A stretch of DNA of 64,000 nucleotides from Rhizophagus irregularis (lineage: Eukaryota; Glomeromycota; Glomeromycetes; Glomerales; Glomeraceae): the NCBI RefSeq assembly GCF_026210795.1, contig NC_089452.1, positions 372,001 to 436,000 on the forward strand. Reading direction: 5' to 3'. Under the pieces are notes generated by a model. The model saw only the letters and a program-made list of their open reading frames with translations. It was not told the origin of the DNA and did not search any database. Made by a program: the position numbers and the translations under genes. How positions within the stretch are numbered: the first letter of the stretch is position 1; the number at the start of each line of letters is the position of its first letter. This document shows positions 12,970 to 24,806 of the stretch, one piece after another.

Positions 12970-13520
12970 ATTAATTCCAATCTTGATTTACAGGTTGTTG
13001 TTCGTTTTCTTTATAGTAATTTTTCTCTGTTTCATTTTCATTACTATCCCCTGATTCACTTTCATTACTCAAAAAAAGGAACGTTAGCAACGTTCTTAAA
13101 CCAATTTATTAAAGAAAAAATGCCTTCTCTTCAAATTTACCTTCAAATGAAGTTTTTTCTACAAAAAGAAACAAAAAAGTGCGTTAGTAACGTTCTTAAA
13201 CTATTAAAGAAATAACGCTCTCCTCTTCAAATTTACCTTCAAATGCTTGTTCTGAGGCCCAAAAGTAAGTTTTCTACAAAAAGAAATAAGAAAAAGAACG
13301 TCAATAACGTTCTTAAAATCAAATTATTAAAGAAAATACACTTCCCTTTTGAATTTACTTTCAAAGTTCTGCTTCGAAAGGTTTAATTGTCCAAAGTTAT
13401 TTCTGCCAAAAACAGAAAAGAACATTAGTTATGTTAAATAAAGAATAAACAAAAAACAATAGTAGACTTTCCTGTTTCACGATCCTGGCAAGAACTCTAA
13501 AACCTAAAAAAGAAAGCAAA
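12970..13520 (-). repeat. Splice-flanked repeat units and possible decayed 3' exon
   Basis: Read on the minus strand, about 110-bp units repeat at least three times (AACGTTCTTAAA... on plus). Each contains an exon-like core bounded by a TTTTTGTAG-type acceptor and a GTAAATTTG donor: 13237-13273 (37 nt, ending GCATTTGAAG), 13141-13158 (18 nt, ending CATTTGAAG) and 13359-13402 (44 nt, donor decayed). In one frame the 37-nt core reads KTYFWASEQAFE. Downstream, a frame ending at about 12978 reads an acidic C-terminus (SNESESGDSNENETEKN). This could be the remnant of a real gene with duplicated mini-exons, or a minisatellite derived from one exon-intron unit. Function unknown. Confidence 0.5.
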
Positions 13521-13948
13521 ATTAAGAATGAAAATAAAACAAATAAAAAGATAACTTACTAGTACTTAATACCAATTATATACTACTAGATTAGTAAATA
13601 ACTAATACTTATAACTGACAAGTCGGAATTTCAACTATTACAGCGACTAATACTTATATAAATAAAATTATGATGGCTAAAATATACGGCTTGGCATATA
13701 TTTATTAATATATAAAAATTTGTGCTGTAGTAATTATAAAAAGATTACATATTTTAAGAATTTGTCAAACTATGCATCAAAACGTTAGATTTTTTATGTA
13801 TTTATTTTTTTACGTGCATATTTTCTCAGTTTTTCTGTATTGAACATTTATTGTACATTTCGTGTACCTAAAAAAAAAGACAATTTTTAAAATTACTATA
13901 TTAATTAACAAATAGACATTATGTCATATTGTACATACGATGCATTTT
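13521..13948. other. AT-rich spacer
   Basis: Nothing recognised on either strand. This is the 3' flank of the minus-strand gene at 13949-14237. Confidence 0.5.
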
Positions 13949-14237
13949 TTATAGATATGCTTTTTTTTTCTTGGCTCTTTTTCTTTCTTTTCTCTCCTCC
14001 GCTAAATTAATCAAAATTTTAATACCAAGTAAAATAAAGAAATAAATAAATAGGAATAGATAAGTATGGAAATTCACCTTCTTTGCAAATAGGGCATCTT
14101 TCGTTTATCAATTGATGCATCACGTACCGATGAATGTTGCAGGCGGTTTGATGTTTTTTACAAAATCCTGTTCTGCTTGTTTTTCTGCAAAGTGCAAATT
14201 GGGCAATGATGCCTTTTTTTACGTCAGTAGGAGGCAT
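13949..14237 (-). CDS. Small Cys/His-rich basic protein, unknown
   Basis: Two minus-strand exons, 14237..14078 and 14001..13949, are separated by a 76-nt intron with GTGAAT donor and TTTAG acceptor. They give about 70 residues starting MPPTDVKKG. The protein holds cysteines at residues about 17, 26, 33, 48 and 51 and histidines at 29, 36 and 41 (CRKTSRTGFCKKHQTACNIH, then RCPICKE). This is a plausible zinc-binding arrangement with a final C-x2-C knuckle. The second exon adds a Lys/Arg tail (ERKRAKKKKAYL) that could be a nuclear-localisation or nucleic-acid-binding tail. No known family is recognised. It may be a partial copy of a larger protein. Confidence 0.5.
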
Positions 14238-14969
14238 TTTATTATCGATAAAAGGATAGAAGAGAAAAAATTAATAAGAATTTTTCTAATGAACTTTTTT
14301 AATTGTGTATAAATATCTTTTTCAAACTGACATAACATAGATTGAATTCATTTATCATTGTTTTTAAATTAGTACGACCTCCTGATCGTGTAAAATTGAT
14401 TTTGAATCCTCCAATTTCTCTTTTTTTTTCGATTTAAAAAATTGAAGGCGCGTGCTCAAAATTTGCTAATTACTTATATGATATATGATACCCCTTCATA
14501 ACTAAAAAAAGTTATCAATAAATCAACAAATATGCAATCATATTTTCCATATGATTTTAATAATAATAATTTTTTTTAGCAACGTGAATTATTATGGAGT
14601 GTAACAAATTTCAAGGGAAACTGGCAGATAATTAAATATTCTCAAACAGGATGCAGTTCAAGCATATGTTACTTATTTGCATAATATGAGTTTTATTATA
14701 ATAAGAATACGATTTTTTTCTCAGGATGAAGTGAGTAAAAAAGTCTATATAAAAATCATTATTAGTGAAGTTTTTATGATCGGAACCGTGATATAAATAA
14801 GTGGAGTCACTGTGATTTCCACAGATAAACTATTACTAATACAAAAGCGAAGTTTAATTATTCCGCAACAAAAAAAAATATATATATATATGTGTTATAT
14901 TCTTCTCTCTTTAATCACTTCTCGATAAAAATCTAAAACATTTTTTCATTAAAAATATAAAACTAAAAA
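14238..14969. other. Intergenic region between divergent genes
   Basis: Shared upstream region of the minus-strand small protein and the plus-strand APH-like gene. AT-rich, with a TATATATATATG run near 14880-14892 that could serve as a TATA-like element for the latter. No gene. Confidence 0.45.
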
Positions 14970-16056
14970 ATGTCAAAGCAAGAAGAAATTGATGATGATA
15001 AAAGTTCAGAATCTTCACGAAATTCAGTTGAAATGGAATATAACCTGGAAGGTTTAAAAAAAATCGCTTCGAAAGTATTTGGTAAATCTTGTATTTCTGT
15101 AAATAAACTTGGAGAAGGCGGATTTCATAAAGTTTTTATATTAAAAATGGAAGATGATAGTGAATATATTGGAAAAATTGCATTTCCAGAATGTCCATAT
15201 TGGAAAACGGAAAGTGAAGTTGCAGTTATGAAATATATTAAGGAAAGAACTTCAATTAAAGTACCAGAAGTTTATCATTACGACAGTAGTAAAGAAAACC
15301 TTGTTGGACAAGAATATATTATTATGGAAAAACTACCTGGTATAGCATTATCTAAAGCCTGGGATAATTATGATATAAATCAAAAGAAAGAAGTACTTTT
15401 ACAAGTAATTGAAATACAATGTATACTTAAAAATCAAAAATTTTTCAAAAATCGGAGGAATATTTTATGATAATAATATAAGAGATTTTACAGTAGATCA
15501 AGCTATAGAAATAGCTTTTTTTAATGAAAAAAGATTTGAATTAAAAAATATTAATCGTGGACCTTTTGATAATACTTATGATTATATTTTTGCAGCTATT
15601 GACAAAGAAATTGTTTATAGTAAGAAATATTTTAATGAAGAAGAACAAGAAAAATGGATACCAATTTATGAAGAATTTTTATCCTTTCTACCAAAATATT
15701 TTAAAAATAATAATGATATTTTCGTATTAACCCATGGTGATTTTTATCATACAAATATTATAGTTGATGGTACTAAGATTACTGGTATAGTTGATTGGGA
15801 ATGTTCGGGCTCTTATCCAATAGAATGTAGTTGTAATTATCCTTGTTGGATATTAGAAAATCCTGATGATCATTTACTTAAAGATTTTTGGACTGAAGAA
15901 ATGAGAAATCGTGATCCTGAATTTATTAGAATAATGTATGATATGTATGATACGAACGGATCTAAAGGTGAAATTTATGATTTTGCTTTTCTTTATTATG
16001 CTGAAAGGGGTGGAATTTTAAATTCACTTGAAAGTATACGAAAAAATGGATCTTAA
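14970..16056 (+). pseudogene. APH-like kinase (aminoglycoside phosphotransferase fold), frameshifted
   Basis: An intronless gene of about 360 codons is broken by one frame change. The first part (14970 to about 15440) carries an N-terminal acidic/Ser leader, a glycine-rich nucleotide loop LGEGGFHKVF (residues about 47-56), a candidate lysine in IGKIAF and a hinge-like YIIMEKLPG. The second part reads on in another frame to a TAA at 16054-16056. It holds the catalytic HGD (15733-15741) followed by an Asn in the HTNIIVDG stretch, and a metal-binding IVDWE, the hallmarks of the APH/choline-kinase superfamily. The switch falls at a run of five T at 15441-15445: one T fewer would keep a single frame. 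Substrate unknown; fungal APH-like proteins are not assumed to give drug resistance. It may be a recent pseudogene or an assembly error. Confidence 0.8.
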
Positions 16057-16899
16057 AAATATAATCACTTATTATGAAAGATTATTCTGAAAAAGAAAAT
16101 TTAATAATAGTAATTTTTACTTTATATTATTTTTGTATTAAAAAGTCAGTTTTACATTTTGACTTGAAGTTGATGGTCAATCTTATTATTAAGCGAAAAA
16201 TGAAATATAGAATCAGGGGAAAATGTTATCATTTCGCTATACACGTAAACCTTTTTTTGTAATTTATTCTTAATATCAGGAGGACATGATCGCGAACAAC
16301 AAACTAAAATGGTACAATAGTAAGTAGTAACCATTTAAACTTCCCATTTGATTAATTAGCGTAGTCCTACTTTCTCAAATAGTATAGACCGAAGAGTGAG
16401 GTCCTGTCCGATATGGTGGGACCTATATACATATATTATTTATTTCGTATGCAAATACCATCTGCTTTTATTTGTAATAGACTTAGTGTACTACTCTTTA
16501 GAAATAAAATAAATAAATAAATAAAATAACCATTTAAACATATTTTACTTTTGAACAAATAAGAAAAATGATAACCACAAAAATTAAAACTTAAAATCAG
16601 AAAGACTTCTAAAGCTATTTCTATTGCAAAAGTATCGATCCTGGTGGCACTATCTTGACCCCCCTTGTTGTAAAATATGTTATGCAGGTCAAGTTAGCAC
16701 CGCATGGTGGGCCAAGAACGACAAATAAGGAACTTTGATTAACAAAGACATCATATTAACGTGTTACACCCATCCTAAAATTTCATTGGCTATACACGCG
16801 GCGATACATAATTTTATATATCAGATATTATTAAAAAAAAAGTTGTCAACTTAGATTTATTTAAATATTATGTCAAATAGAAAAAAAATATATTTTGAA
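16057..16899. other. Spacer
   Basis: No gene recognised. A short imperfect inverted pair (GGTCC...GGACC) lies near 16400-16430. Confidence 0.4.
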
Positions 16900-18360
16900 A
16901 TATCTTTTATTCCGGCAGCTAATGGAATTGTTGCAAGTCTTTTTCTGCCTTCCCAACGAATTTTTCGCAGATTTATATGATTATCTTAAATGTCAAAGTT
17001 ATTTGGAAAATTCTTCAGATATAAAAATTCGCGAATTGCTTTCGAGGGGATCGGTTTTTGATTAATAAACCAAGATGAATTATTTGTTGTTCCATTCTCA
17101 TCTAATTCATCCAATAAAAGCTGTGAAACTTCAAATGCAGATTCCCCAATTTCGGAAATCTATGTTCTAAATAATTTAAAGAATAAGAAACAGGAATTAT
17201 AAATAAATACAATCATATTTTTACTAGCTATATTTTTATATTGATCATCCAATTATTTCTAAAGTATTGGGATTATCCGAAGAATTTTCAACACGAGCAA
17301 TTAGTTGTTGTATTGAAGGCTCAGTTTAATTATCAATTCGGAGATAACTTGCTAATTCTATTGCTTCACTATATCCAATGTGAATTGCTTCTTTAAAGTC
17401 ATCTTCGGATAACAAAATACGTAAATGTTCAATAATTTCATGAGGAAGAAAGTACCATCAATATTAAATACATAACCTGTAATAAACTGAAATATCATTA
17501 TTCTTAATAAAAAAAAAGAGAAATATTGTTTCAAATACGAAAATATTTTTAAATCTAATTTAATGTCTTAACTCCAGCTGATGTTCGGTCTCATGGTGTA
17601 TTAATCAGTCCAGCACGACAATTTTTCTATAACACGATTTTTGGTTATATAAAATTCATAGAAGTTAAAATCAACCATTACTTGGCGTGATATACCAAAA
17701 TATGCTCAAACGCTTCAGTTCCATATTCTCATAAAATAAAGGATAATTAGGGTAAAAATCTTGATGAATTTCAATGCATTACAAAAGATTTTGTCATACT
17801 AATAAAAATATCAAAACTTTGAATAGAGATAATACTGCGTTGCACATTGACCACAACGTCGAATGTAATCTCTCCATATTTTTTTTAAAAAAACACACAT
17901 ATTCTTGCTTTGTGATCAATTTTCGACTTAGATATGCACCTATTAGCAAAATTTGCGATTAAAAAATGAAAAATGAAAAGAGTTGCATTTAAAATTATAA
18001 TAACTCAACAAATCCCAATCATATCGGAAATTTTTTCGAATAAAATATTCTATATGCTGCATCATTATCTTGTTTAAACACATAGAAGTCGTGCTCCAGC
18101 GTGCTGTTTTTTTAGCATGCTTAGGATCTTAAACACGAACTAATGGTTCTCCATTTATAATCGGCGCTTTAATGCACATTATAAAATGGACCAATCAAAA
18201 CGTGTTGGTACTGAATTTACAATTTGTGTTTGAGCATTAAATTCTGATCGTACTCCATCAGATCCAATGCTAAGAATATTGATGTTACTTTGGTGTGCAA
18301 AATTTAATATAAGATGAAGGATATTAAAGGTTCGTTCTGCATACTGCATTTATATTATTA
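16900..18360 (-). pseudogene. Relic of a transposase-like repeated gene
   Basis: Read on the minus strand, protein-like pieces appear in a consistent order but broken by stops, frame changes and possible old introns. Near 18330-18220 is NILSIGSDGVRSEFNAQTQI; near 18170-18090 is PIINGEPLVRV followed by a stop and DPKHAKKTAR. Near 17740-17650 is YGTEAFEHIFGISRQVMVDF; near 17460-17260 is FLPHEIIEHLRILLSEDDF and EAIELASYLRIDN; near 17150-17010 is GESAFEVSQLLLDELDENG. The SDG...DPKHAKKT...GTEA.EH.FG order recalls a transposase-like family repeated in Glomeromycotina genomes; this link is from memory and not certain. No intact frame remains, so the copy is dead. Confidence 0.5.
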
Positions 18361-20588
18361 ATCTTATGATATTTTTTACGAAAAAATTATTATACTGAAA
18401 GGTTATAAATCGTAATTACTAAAAATTCAATAGTACCAGTTAGATTCTTTTAATTTTCCCAATTCAAATGAGCTTAAGCTATTTAATTTTTAAATTTGCG
18501 CTATAAGAGCTATCTACTGTATATTCGGCCAATAGAAATTACTGCAGAAACCATGTGACTGTGAGTTCTGTGATATGAGTGATATGATAACATGACTTAC
18601 TGTGCCAAGATCTGCAAACTTTTAATTCCGGCCACCGAAATTATAAAACGAAAATCTTAACTCTGGCCAAAATTTAATAATTCTGGCCCAAATTATGAAA
18701 TTTTTTTGTCTGATACATATAAATTGACATTTTGAAATATATAATACTAAATTCAAAATCCAATTTCATTAATAAAAAAAATGTAATATACAGTATAAGT
18801 ATTTAACTGATATTTATATACAAACTGATTGGAGTTAATATTATTATATGCAATTATGCAAATATATAATTTCTAAAATTTTAGTAAAATATATATATAC
18901 CTCTACTGTATATTAAAAAAAAATATTATAATATTATTAAAAATATTTTATTTCAAAAATTGCAAAAAGAATTTATTTATAATAATTATTTAATAAAACA
19001 AGTTGGCAATATTCAATACTTTTTGCATTTTTTCTTTAGAAGTCTTAATAAAAGCAGTATCATCTATATAGTCTATAAAAAATAAAACTTTATTTTTTTA
19101 AAGATAAAAATACTAATAAACTTCCAGCTTTAATAATTTTTATAAATGAATTTTAAAAGAATTATTCTTTTGTATTATTATTAAAATTAGGATTCCAGGT
19201 ATATCTAAAATAAGTTATAACTTATAAGTTATATTTTTAAAAGTAAACATGATATAGTATCTTTATATTTATTAATATTTATATAAGAGTTTATAATAAA
19301 AGAAATAAAATAACAAATAAAAAAACACTAACTAAAATATAACTTATATTTTTAATAAATTGGTTTATTTTTTTAAAAAGTTAAAAATTAGAATTACTTT
19401 TAATTAAATTATTACTTTACTAATAAGTGTAACTACAATAATAAAATTAAACAATAAAATTCAAAAAATCTTTTATTAAAATTTACTTAATATTCAATAA
19501 TCCAATTTTTAATGAAATTTTTTGAATTGTAAAGTTTAATAAATTAAACTACTAAATGCCAAAAAAATCACATATAAATCTTTACTAAATTAAATTTATA
19601 AATTTTATTTTTCTTTTTAATAAATTATTTTAAGCATTTATATAATTACTATAACTATTTTAATATAAAATAAAATAAAAAATTATTTATTTCTTATTAA
19701 TTATAAGTTATAAATTATATATAAATTAATTCAGATTTTTGAAAAATATATAAATATGTAAATAATTATATTATATATAAGTAATTATATAAATCTAGCT
19801 AGAATTTAACTAATTATATTTAATTTTACTAATATTAATCACAAAGAAATAGTTTTACTACTATAAATTTATCTTAATAAAATAAATCTAATAATATTAA
19901 AATTCCAAAATCTAATTACTAAAATTTTCAATATTAATAATTTTTAAATTGTATTTTATCAATATTAATTATAAAAAAAAATAATTTAACTATTATTTAA
20001 TTTATTTTAATAGATAACTTTAATAATATTAAAATTTTCAAATCTGATTATTATATTAGTTTTCAAAATTAAAATTTATTTAATAATCTTTAAATTATAT
20101 TTTTATTATTATTATTTGATTTATCTTAATATTTTAATTAAGACAATTTATAATTAAATAATATTAAAATTATTAAAATCTGATTATTAGATATTAAGAA
20201 ATTTATATATAATTATTTATATACTATATAATTATTTATAAATTATGTAATTGTTTATAAACTTTATATATTATAAATTATAAATTATATTTTTAGCTAA
20301 GAAATTAATAAATTATATATATTATTAATATAAATACTGTAAATAAATAAAAATAAAATATACTGTATTTAAAATAACAATTAAAATAAAAGATATTTAT
20401 AAAATATTTTGAAAAAAATAAATAAAAAAAAGGTTAAAAAAGTTTTGTTTATTGTTTAATTAGTTTATTATATTAAAATAAATATATTATAAACAACTTT
20501 TTTATATTAGTTAAATTAAACTAAATTTTTAATTTTTAAAATTTAAAATTTACAAAAATGTTTTTAAGAATTAGACAAATCACAAATA
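18361..20588. other. Extremely AT-rich spacer
   Basis: From about 18700 the sequence is made almost only of A and T, with long runs and no open frame of protein character. Motifs of the ACTCTGGCCAAAATTT type lie near 18660-18690, with a related copy in the opposite orientation near 21725-21740. This hints that 18.6-21.8 kb could be one decayed element. Confidence 0.45.
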
Positions 20589-21349
20589 CATATCGGCGGA
20601 TTTGTTCACCCTCTAATTAACATGTTTATTTTAAGGTACTTTTGTTACACAAATTATTACATATGGCGCAGTAGGACCTGGGACGAACATTAAAAAAATT
20701 TTATTTGGTTTTATTAATACAATAATTTGATAAATTTAATAAATAGTTCTTTTAAGCCAAAATACAATAAATATTATTCTTAGCAATACTAATAATATCT
20801 GTTGTGAAATCTCACTTTATACAATAGCTTCTAAATCTTTTTTGTGTAAAAATTAATAATACATATGCTTACAATTTGTTTGAATATAAAAGTTCCTATT
20901 TTGTCTACAGCAAGATAAATAAGAATTAATAATATGTTTTGAAAAATGCAAAAAATGGACAATTTTATGAAAGTTATTATAAAAAAAAATTTTTTAAATA
21001 TTAAATGAGTCTTAGAATACTTTTATAAATATTCATAACTATTGTATCTATATAAATTTTTATTTTACTTTTTGTTTTATTAAAACATAATTACTTTCTA
21101 ATAATATACATTAAAAATACTATGCAGGTGAGAAATGGGTTTTTTGTTAACGAAATGGGTTTTTTTGTGTCTATTTTACGTTAAATAATTTAAGTTTCGC
21201 AAATGTAGATTTTCACTTGACTTATTATTTAATCAAGTGATATTCAATCAGATGATTTTATGACATTACAAACTGGTTTTGGGTGACGAATATTATGAAA
21301 ATCATTTAAAATTTAGCATTATGCAAAAGTGAACAAATCCACTGATATG
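20589..21349. mobile_element. TIR element, about 760 bp
   Basis: The left end CATATCGGCGGATTTGTTCAC (20589-20609) is matched by the inverted right end GTGAACAAATCCACTGATATG (21329-21349), with two mismatches in 21. Flanking ATA on both sides could be a 3-bp target duplication. No coding content; probably a non-autonomous DNA element of unassigned superfamily. Confidence 0.55.
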
Positions 21350-21835
21350 ATATTTATAATTATTAAAAATAAGGAAATAAAATTTGTATATACTCATGCA
21401 TGTGTGCACTCCTCCATTTTTGATAATTTTTATATAGTAAATTTGTTATCATATGACTTTAGTAAAATTCTGATTTTTTTAAATATTCATGCAACTCTTA
21501 TATAGTACATATTATAGAGCATTAAAAATTTATTTATTATGTGTATTTTTGCCTATTCTACAACTTTACTTAATGAGCCATAAAGAGTTTAGAATGTCAT
21601 TTTTTATAATATATCCATGGAGTACGTATATGCGCAGGTGCGTACAAATTTTAAACCCTAAAAATAATATTACTATAATCTGAAATTTTTAAGTTTAATA
21701 AAAATTTAAACTGGTATTATAAATTTGGCCAGAGTTAAAAAAATTTTGACTAGAATTATAATTTGAAGATTGTTAATTATATTAATTTTAACTAATTTTA
21801 AATTTTTAAATATATATTAAAATTTATTAGAGTAA

Positions 21836-21983
21836 ATTTATTCATCGCACGTGCGATGCATCGCCACTTTCCTTTTTTGTAAATTATTTATGTTGATCAA
21901 CCTGCTTATACATCGCCACCCCCCTTAAAATGGCAATGATAAACATAAAAATTTGCATCGCACGTGCGATAAATAAATTATTT
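21836..21983. repeat. Small inverted-repeat element with ATCGCACGTGCGAT ends
   Basis: The self-complementary 14-mer ATCGCACGTGCGAT occurs near both ends, in an outer inverted pair TTTATTCATCGCACG... and ...CGTGCGATAAATAAA. The interior holds two further inverted GCATCGCC-like blocks. The layout fits a short MITE of about 150 bp. Confidence 0.55.
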
Positions 21984-24806
21984 CAATTTATTATATCAAT
22001 ATATAATTTATATTGTAATATCATAATACAAAAAACCTACCAATATTTTGAAATATTTTCACTAATTGTTAAATTACTAGAATTAAGGAAAAGAACTAAA
22101 CAAAAGTAAAATTTTTGTTTAGTAAATACCTAGATTTTATAAAGTAAATATATAATGTTAAATCGTAAAATACATTTAATAATAATATATTTAAGTTCCC
22201 TTTAAGGATAATTTTTTTTTAAAAAAAAAACTTTTAAATAAAAAATTTCTTTATAAAATAAAATTAAATTTTTTATTATTAAATTTATTACAAAAGAAAG
22301 TAATAAAGAAAGTTTATGGTATAAGTAATTTAGTAAGTTAAAACTATGATTAACAATATTAATTTTTTGCTTTAATTATTCTGATAGGTTATTAATAGAA
22401 AAATAAAATTAAAAAAATATAATGATAGTTATAATAAAAAATAAAAAAAAATACTTTATTTACTAAAATTCTTTAAAATTCTTATTTAATTATTATAAAA
22501 TTATAAATAATCAATTACAGATAAATTAATCTATTATAATTATTAAACATCCACATCATTTTATTTTAAACATTCCATATCCTTTATTAAACATTTTATT
22601 AAACATTCCACATTTTTTTGTTAAATATTCTACTTAAATATTCTACATCCTTTTGTTATAAATACAATAATTTTTTTTTAAACTATTAATAAAAGAATCA
22701 ACAACAATGAAAAACGTAATTTTAATTTTAATTCTAGTCTTTTTTTAGTTCATAATTTAACATATAGTAATAATGTCCATTGTGATAAATTTGTATAATC
22801 GATAATCTATAAATATTATGCATAGTATGCATTTTTTATTTTTCAACCTATTTTGATTCTAAATTAAAAATAATAAAAATGTAACGTTTCAATATTTTCT
22901 AGAATAAAGGGAAAAGTTTCACATATTCTAGAAAAATAATATTTACTTTTTAAATTATTTAAGGATAAAACTACTACGGTTTCACCAAAATATTTCATCA
23001 TAATTTTAATGATTTAAATTAATTGGGATTGTTTTACCAATATTATAATAACTTACTAGAATATTCTTTGAATACCATTACTTTTTCGAGATTAATTAAT
23101 TTAGTAAACATGATATTTCCTTATTAGACGGAACAAAGAGATATTAAATACTCCACTTTCGTCAACATTTCTAAAACAAATTTAGTGCTTCTAGAATCTT
23201 TACCAGTTTTAGTAAAAGAAGAAAAGAAAAAAAAAACAAGATAGTTTAAAAAAAAAACAAGTTTAAAAAAAAAACGATTTTACGGAGGTTACCCGGTAAT
23301 TGTAAGATGGTAAAGAATCGTAAGTTGGTAAGTCTGTAAAGTGATTTAATTTAAAGTAAAAAAAAATCAACATTTTACAAATTTATAATTTACGCAATGC
23401 AAAATAAAAAATGTTTATTTTATTTGCATAAATCTTCTATTTTGTTTCTTACATATTTGGAAGAAATCTCAAAAAGTTAATTTGATTATATTTTAAAAAA
23501 AATAAAATACATTAGGTGCTACAAATAATGAAAAATAATAAGTATTTAATAAATTCAAATTCATTTTTAGAAAATAACAAATAAAAAAGAATAAATTAAT
23601 AGAGTTTCTAAATGAAGACATGTGGATTGATAAATATTACTTTACCTGGTATTAAAAAATATCATGCTTTGTAAAAAAAAAAGAAATTAATTTGACCAAT
23701 AAAGTATTTTTTAAAAAAAGGATGTTACTAATAATATAAAAGTATACGTTGAAACATAACCAAAACGTTGAAATATAAAAGGAGTAAAAAAAAAATTAGA
23801 CATTTTTCGTAGTATAATTTCCGTTTTTGAACAAAATTATTCTTTAACGGTTTTCCAACAGTTTTTCTGAGCCTTTCCATGAAGAACAAAATATTTGTTA
23901 AGCAATGTGACAAATGTAACACTACAAAAGGGAAAAGAGTACAACTTTTCTTTTTTTGATTTTTATTTTAACACAAGGATTTCAAATTAAGTTAGATTTC
24001 CGGAATTCTGAACTGCGGGTTGTTAAAGGTTGTTAAACAAAGAGGCTTGAATATTAATTAGTTAATAAGGAAATGTTATCCATGTGTGTTCCAAAACGAA
24101 GATTCTCTGTGGCTTGTTCGATGGAACAAAACAACATTGCTTCATTGGTTGCACACCACATTTCAAAAGAAAAATGATGTGGTTTGCCACACTCTAGCCA
24201 CAGTGCCACAAACAAAAAATTTTTCCATAAATATGGGAACATACAGCTTGTTGACTGACCATCATTCAAAACCAAACACTTGAAAAAAAAAAAAATTTTG
24301 AAACAAATAAATTGAGAAATATTATAAAGAAAACGCAGTAATAATTTTTAGAAATTCTTATTCTGCGCCTCATTTGAAAAATTATATAAACAACCAATTT
24401 TTTTCTTTTTTATTCTACCTTGACTAGAACGTCCTCAATACTTTTGGATTAAAAAATTTCTTTTCAAAGAAATTATTATTATATCAAACTTTTCGAAAGA
24501 TTTTAAAAATTAATTCTTTTTAAACATCCGACGCTTTTTTACGAAAAAATTAAAATTTATTATTATAAATATAAATAAATATAAACATATTTTATATTTA
24601 ATATCAATTCTTTTATTATTTTTAATTCTTTTATCATTTTTATTTCGTTTATAAAAAAAAAAAACGATTTTTTTTTTCTCGATAAATTCTCGAACTTGAC
24701 GTTTAAAACAATTTAATAATATATATTACTTGATCTATTTATTCGATATATTTATATAAACATCAACATATATTTTTACGTAACTTCGTATTCACAAACA
24801 CAAAAA
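21984..24806. other. AT-rich spacer and 5' region of the Zn2Cys6 gene
   Basis: No gene recognised. A less AT-rich 230-bp block at about 24050-24280 has short open frames on both strands but no recognisable protein. The last few hundred bases are AT-rich, with pyrimidine tracts near 24410 and 24670, and probably form the promoter and leader of the gene at 24807. Confidence 0.45.

Noticed and set aside
24054-24283. Overlapping frames on both strands in a less AT-rich block
   Set aside because: Neither has recognisable protein features or splice context; left as unassigned spacer.
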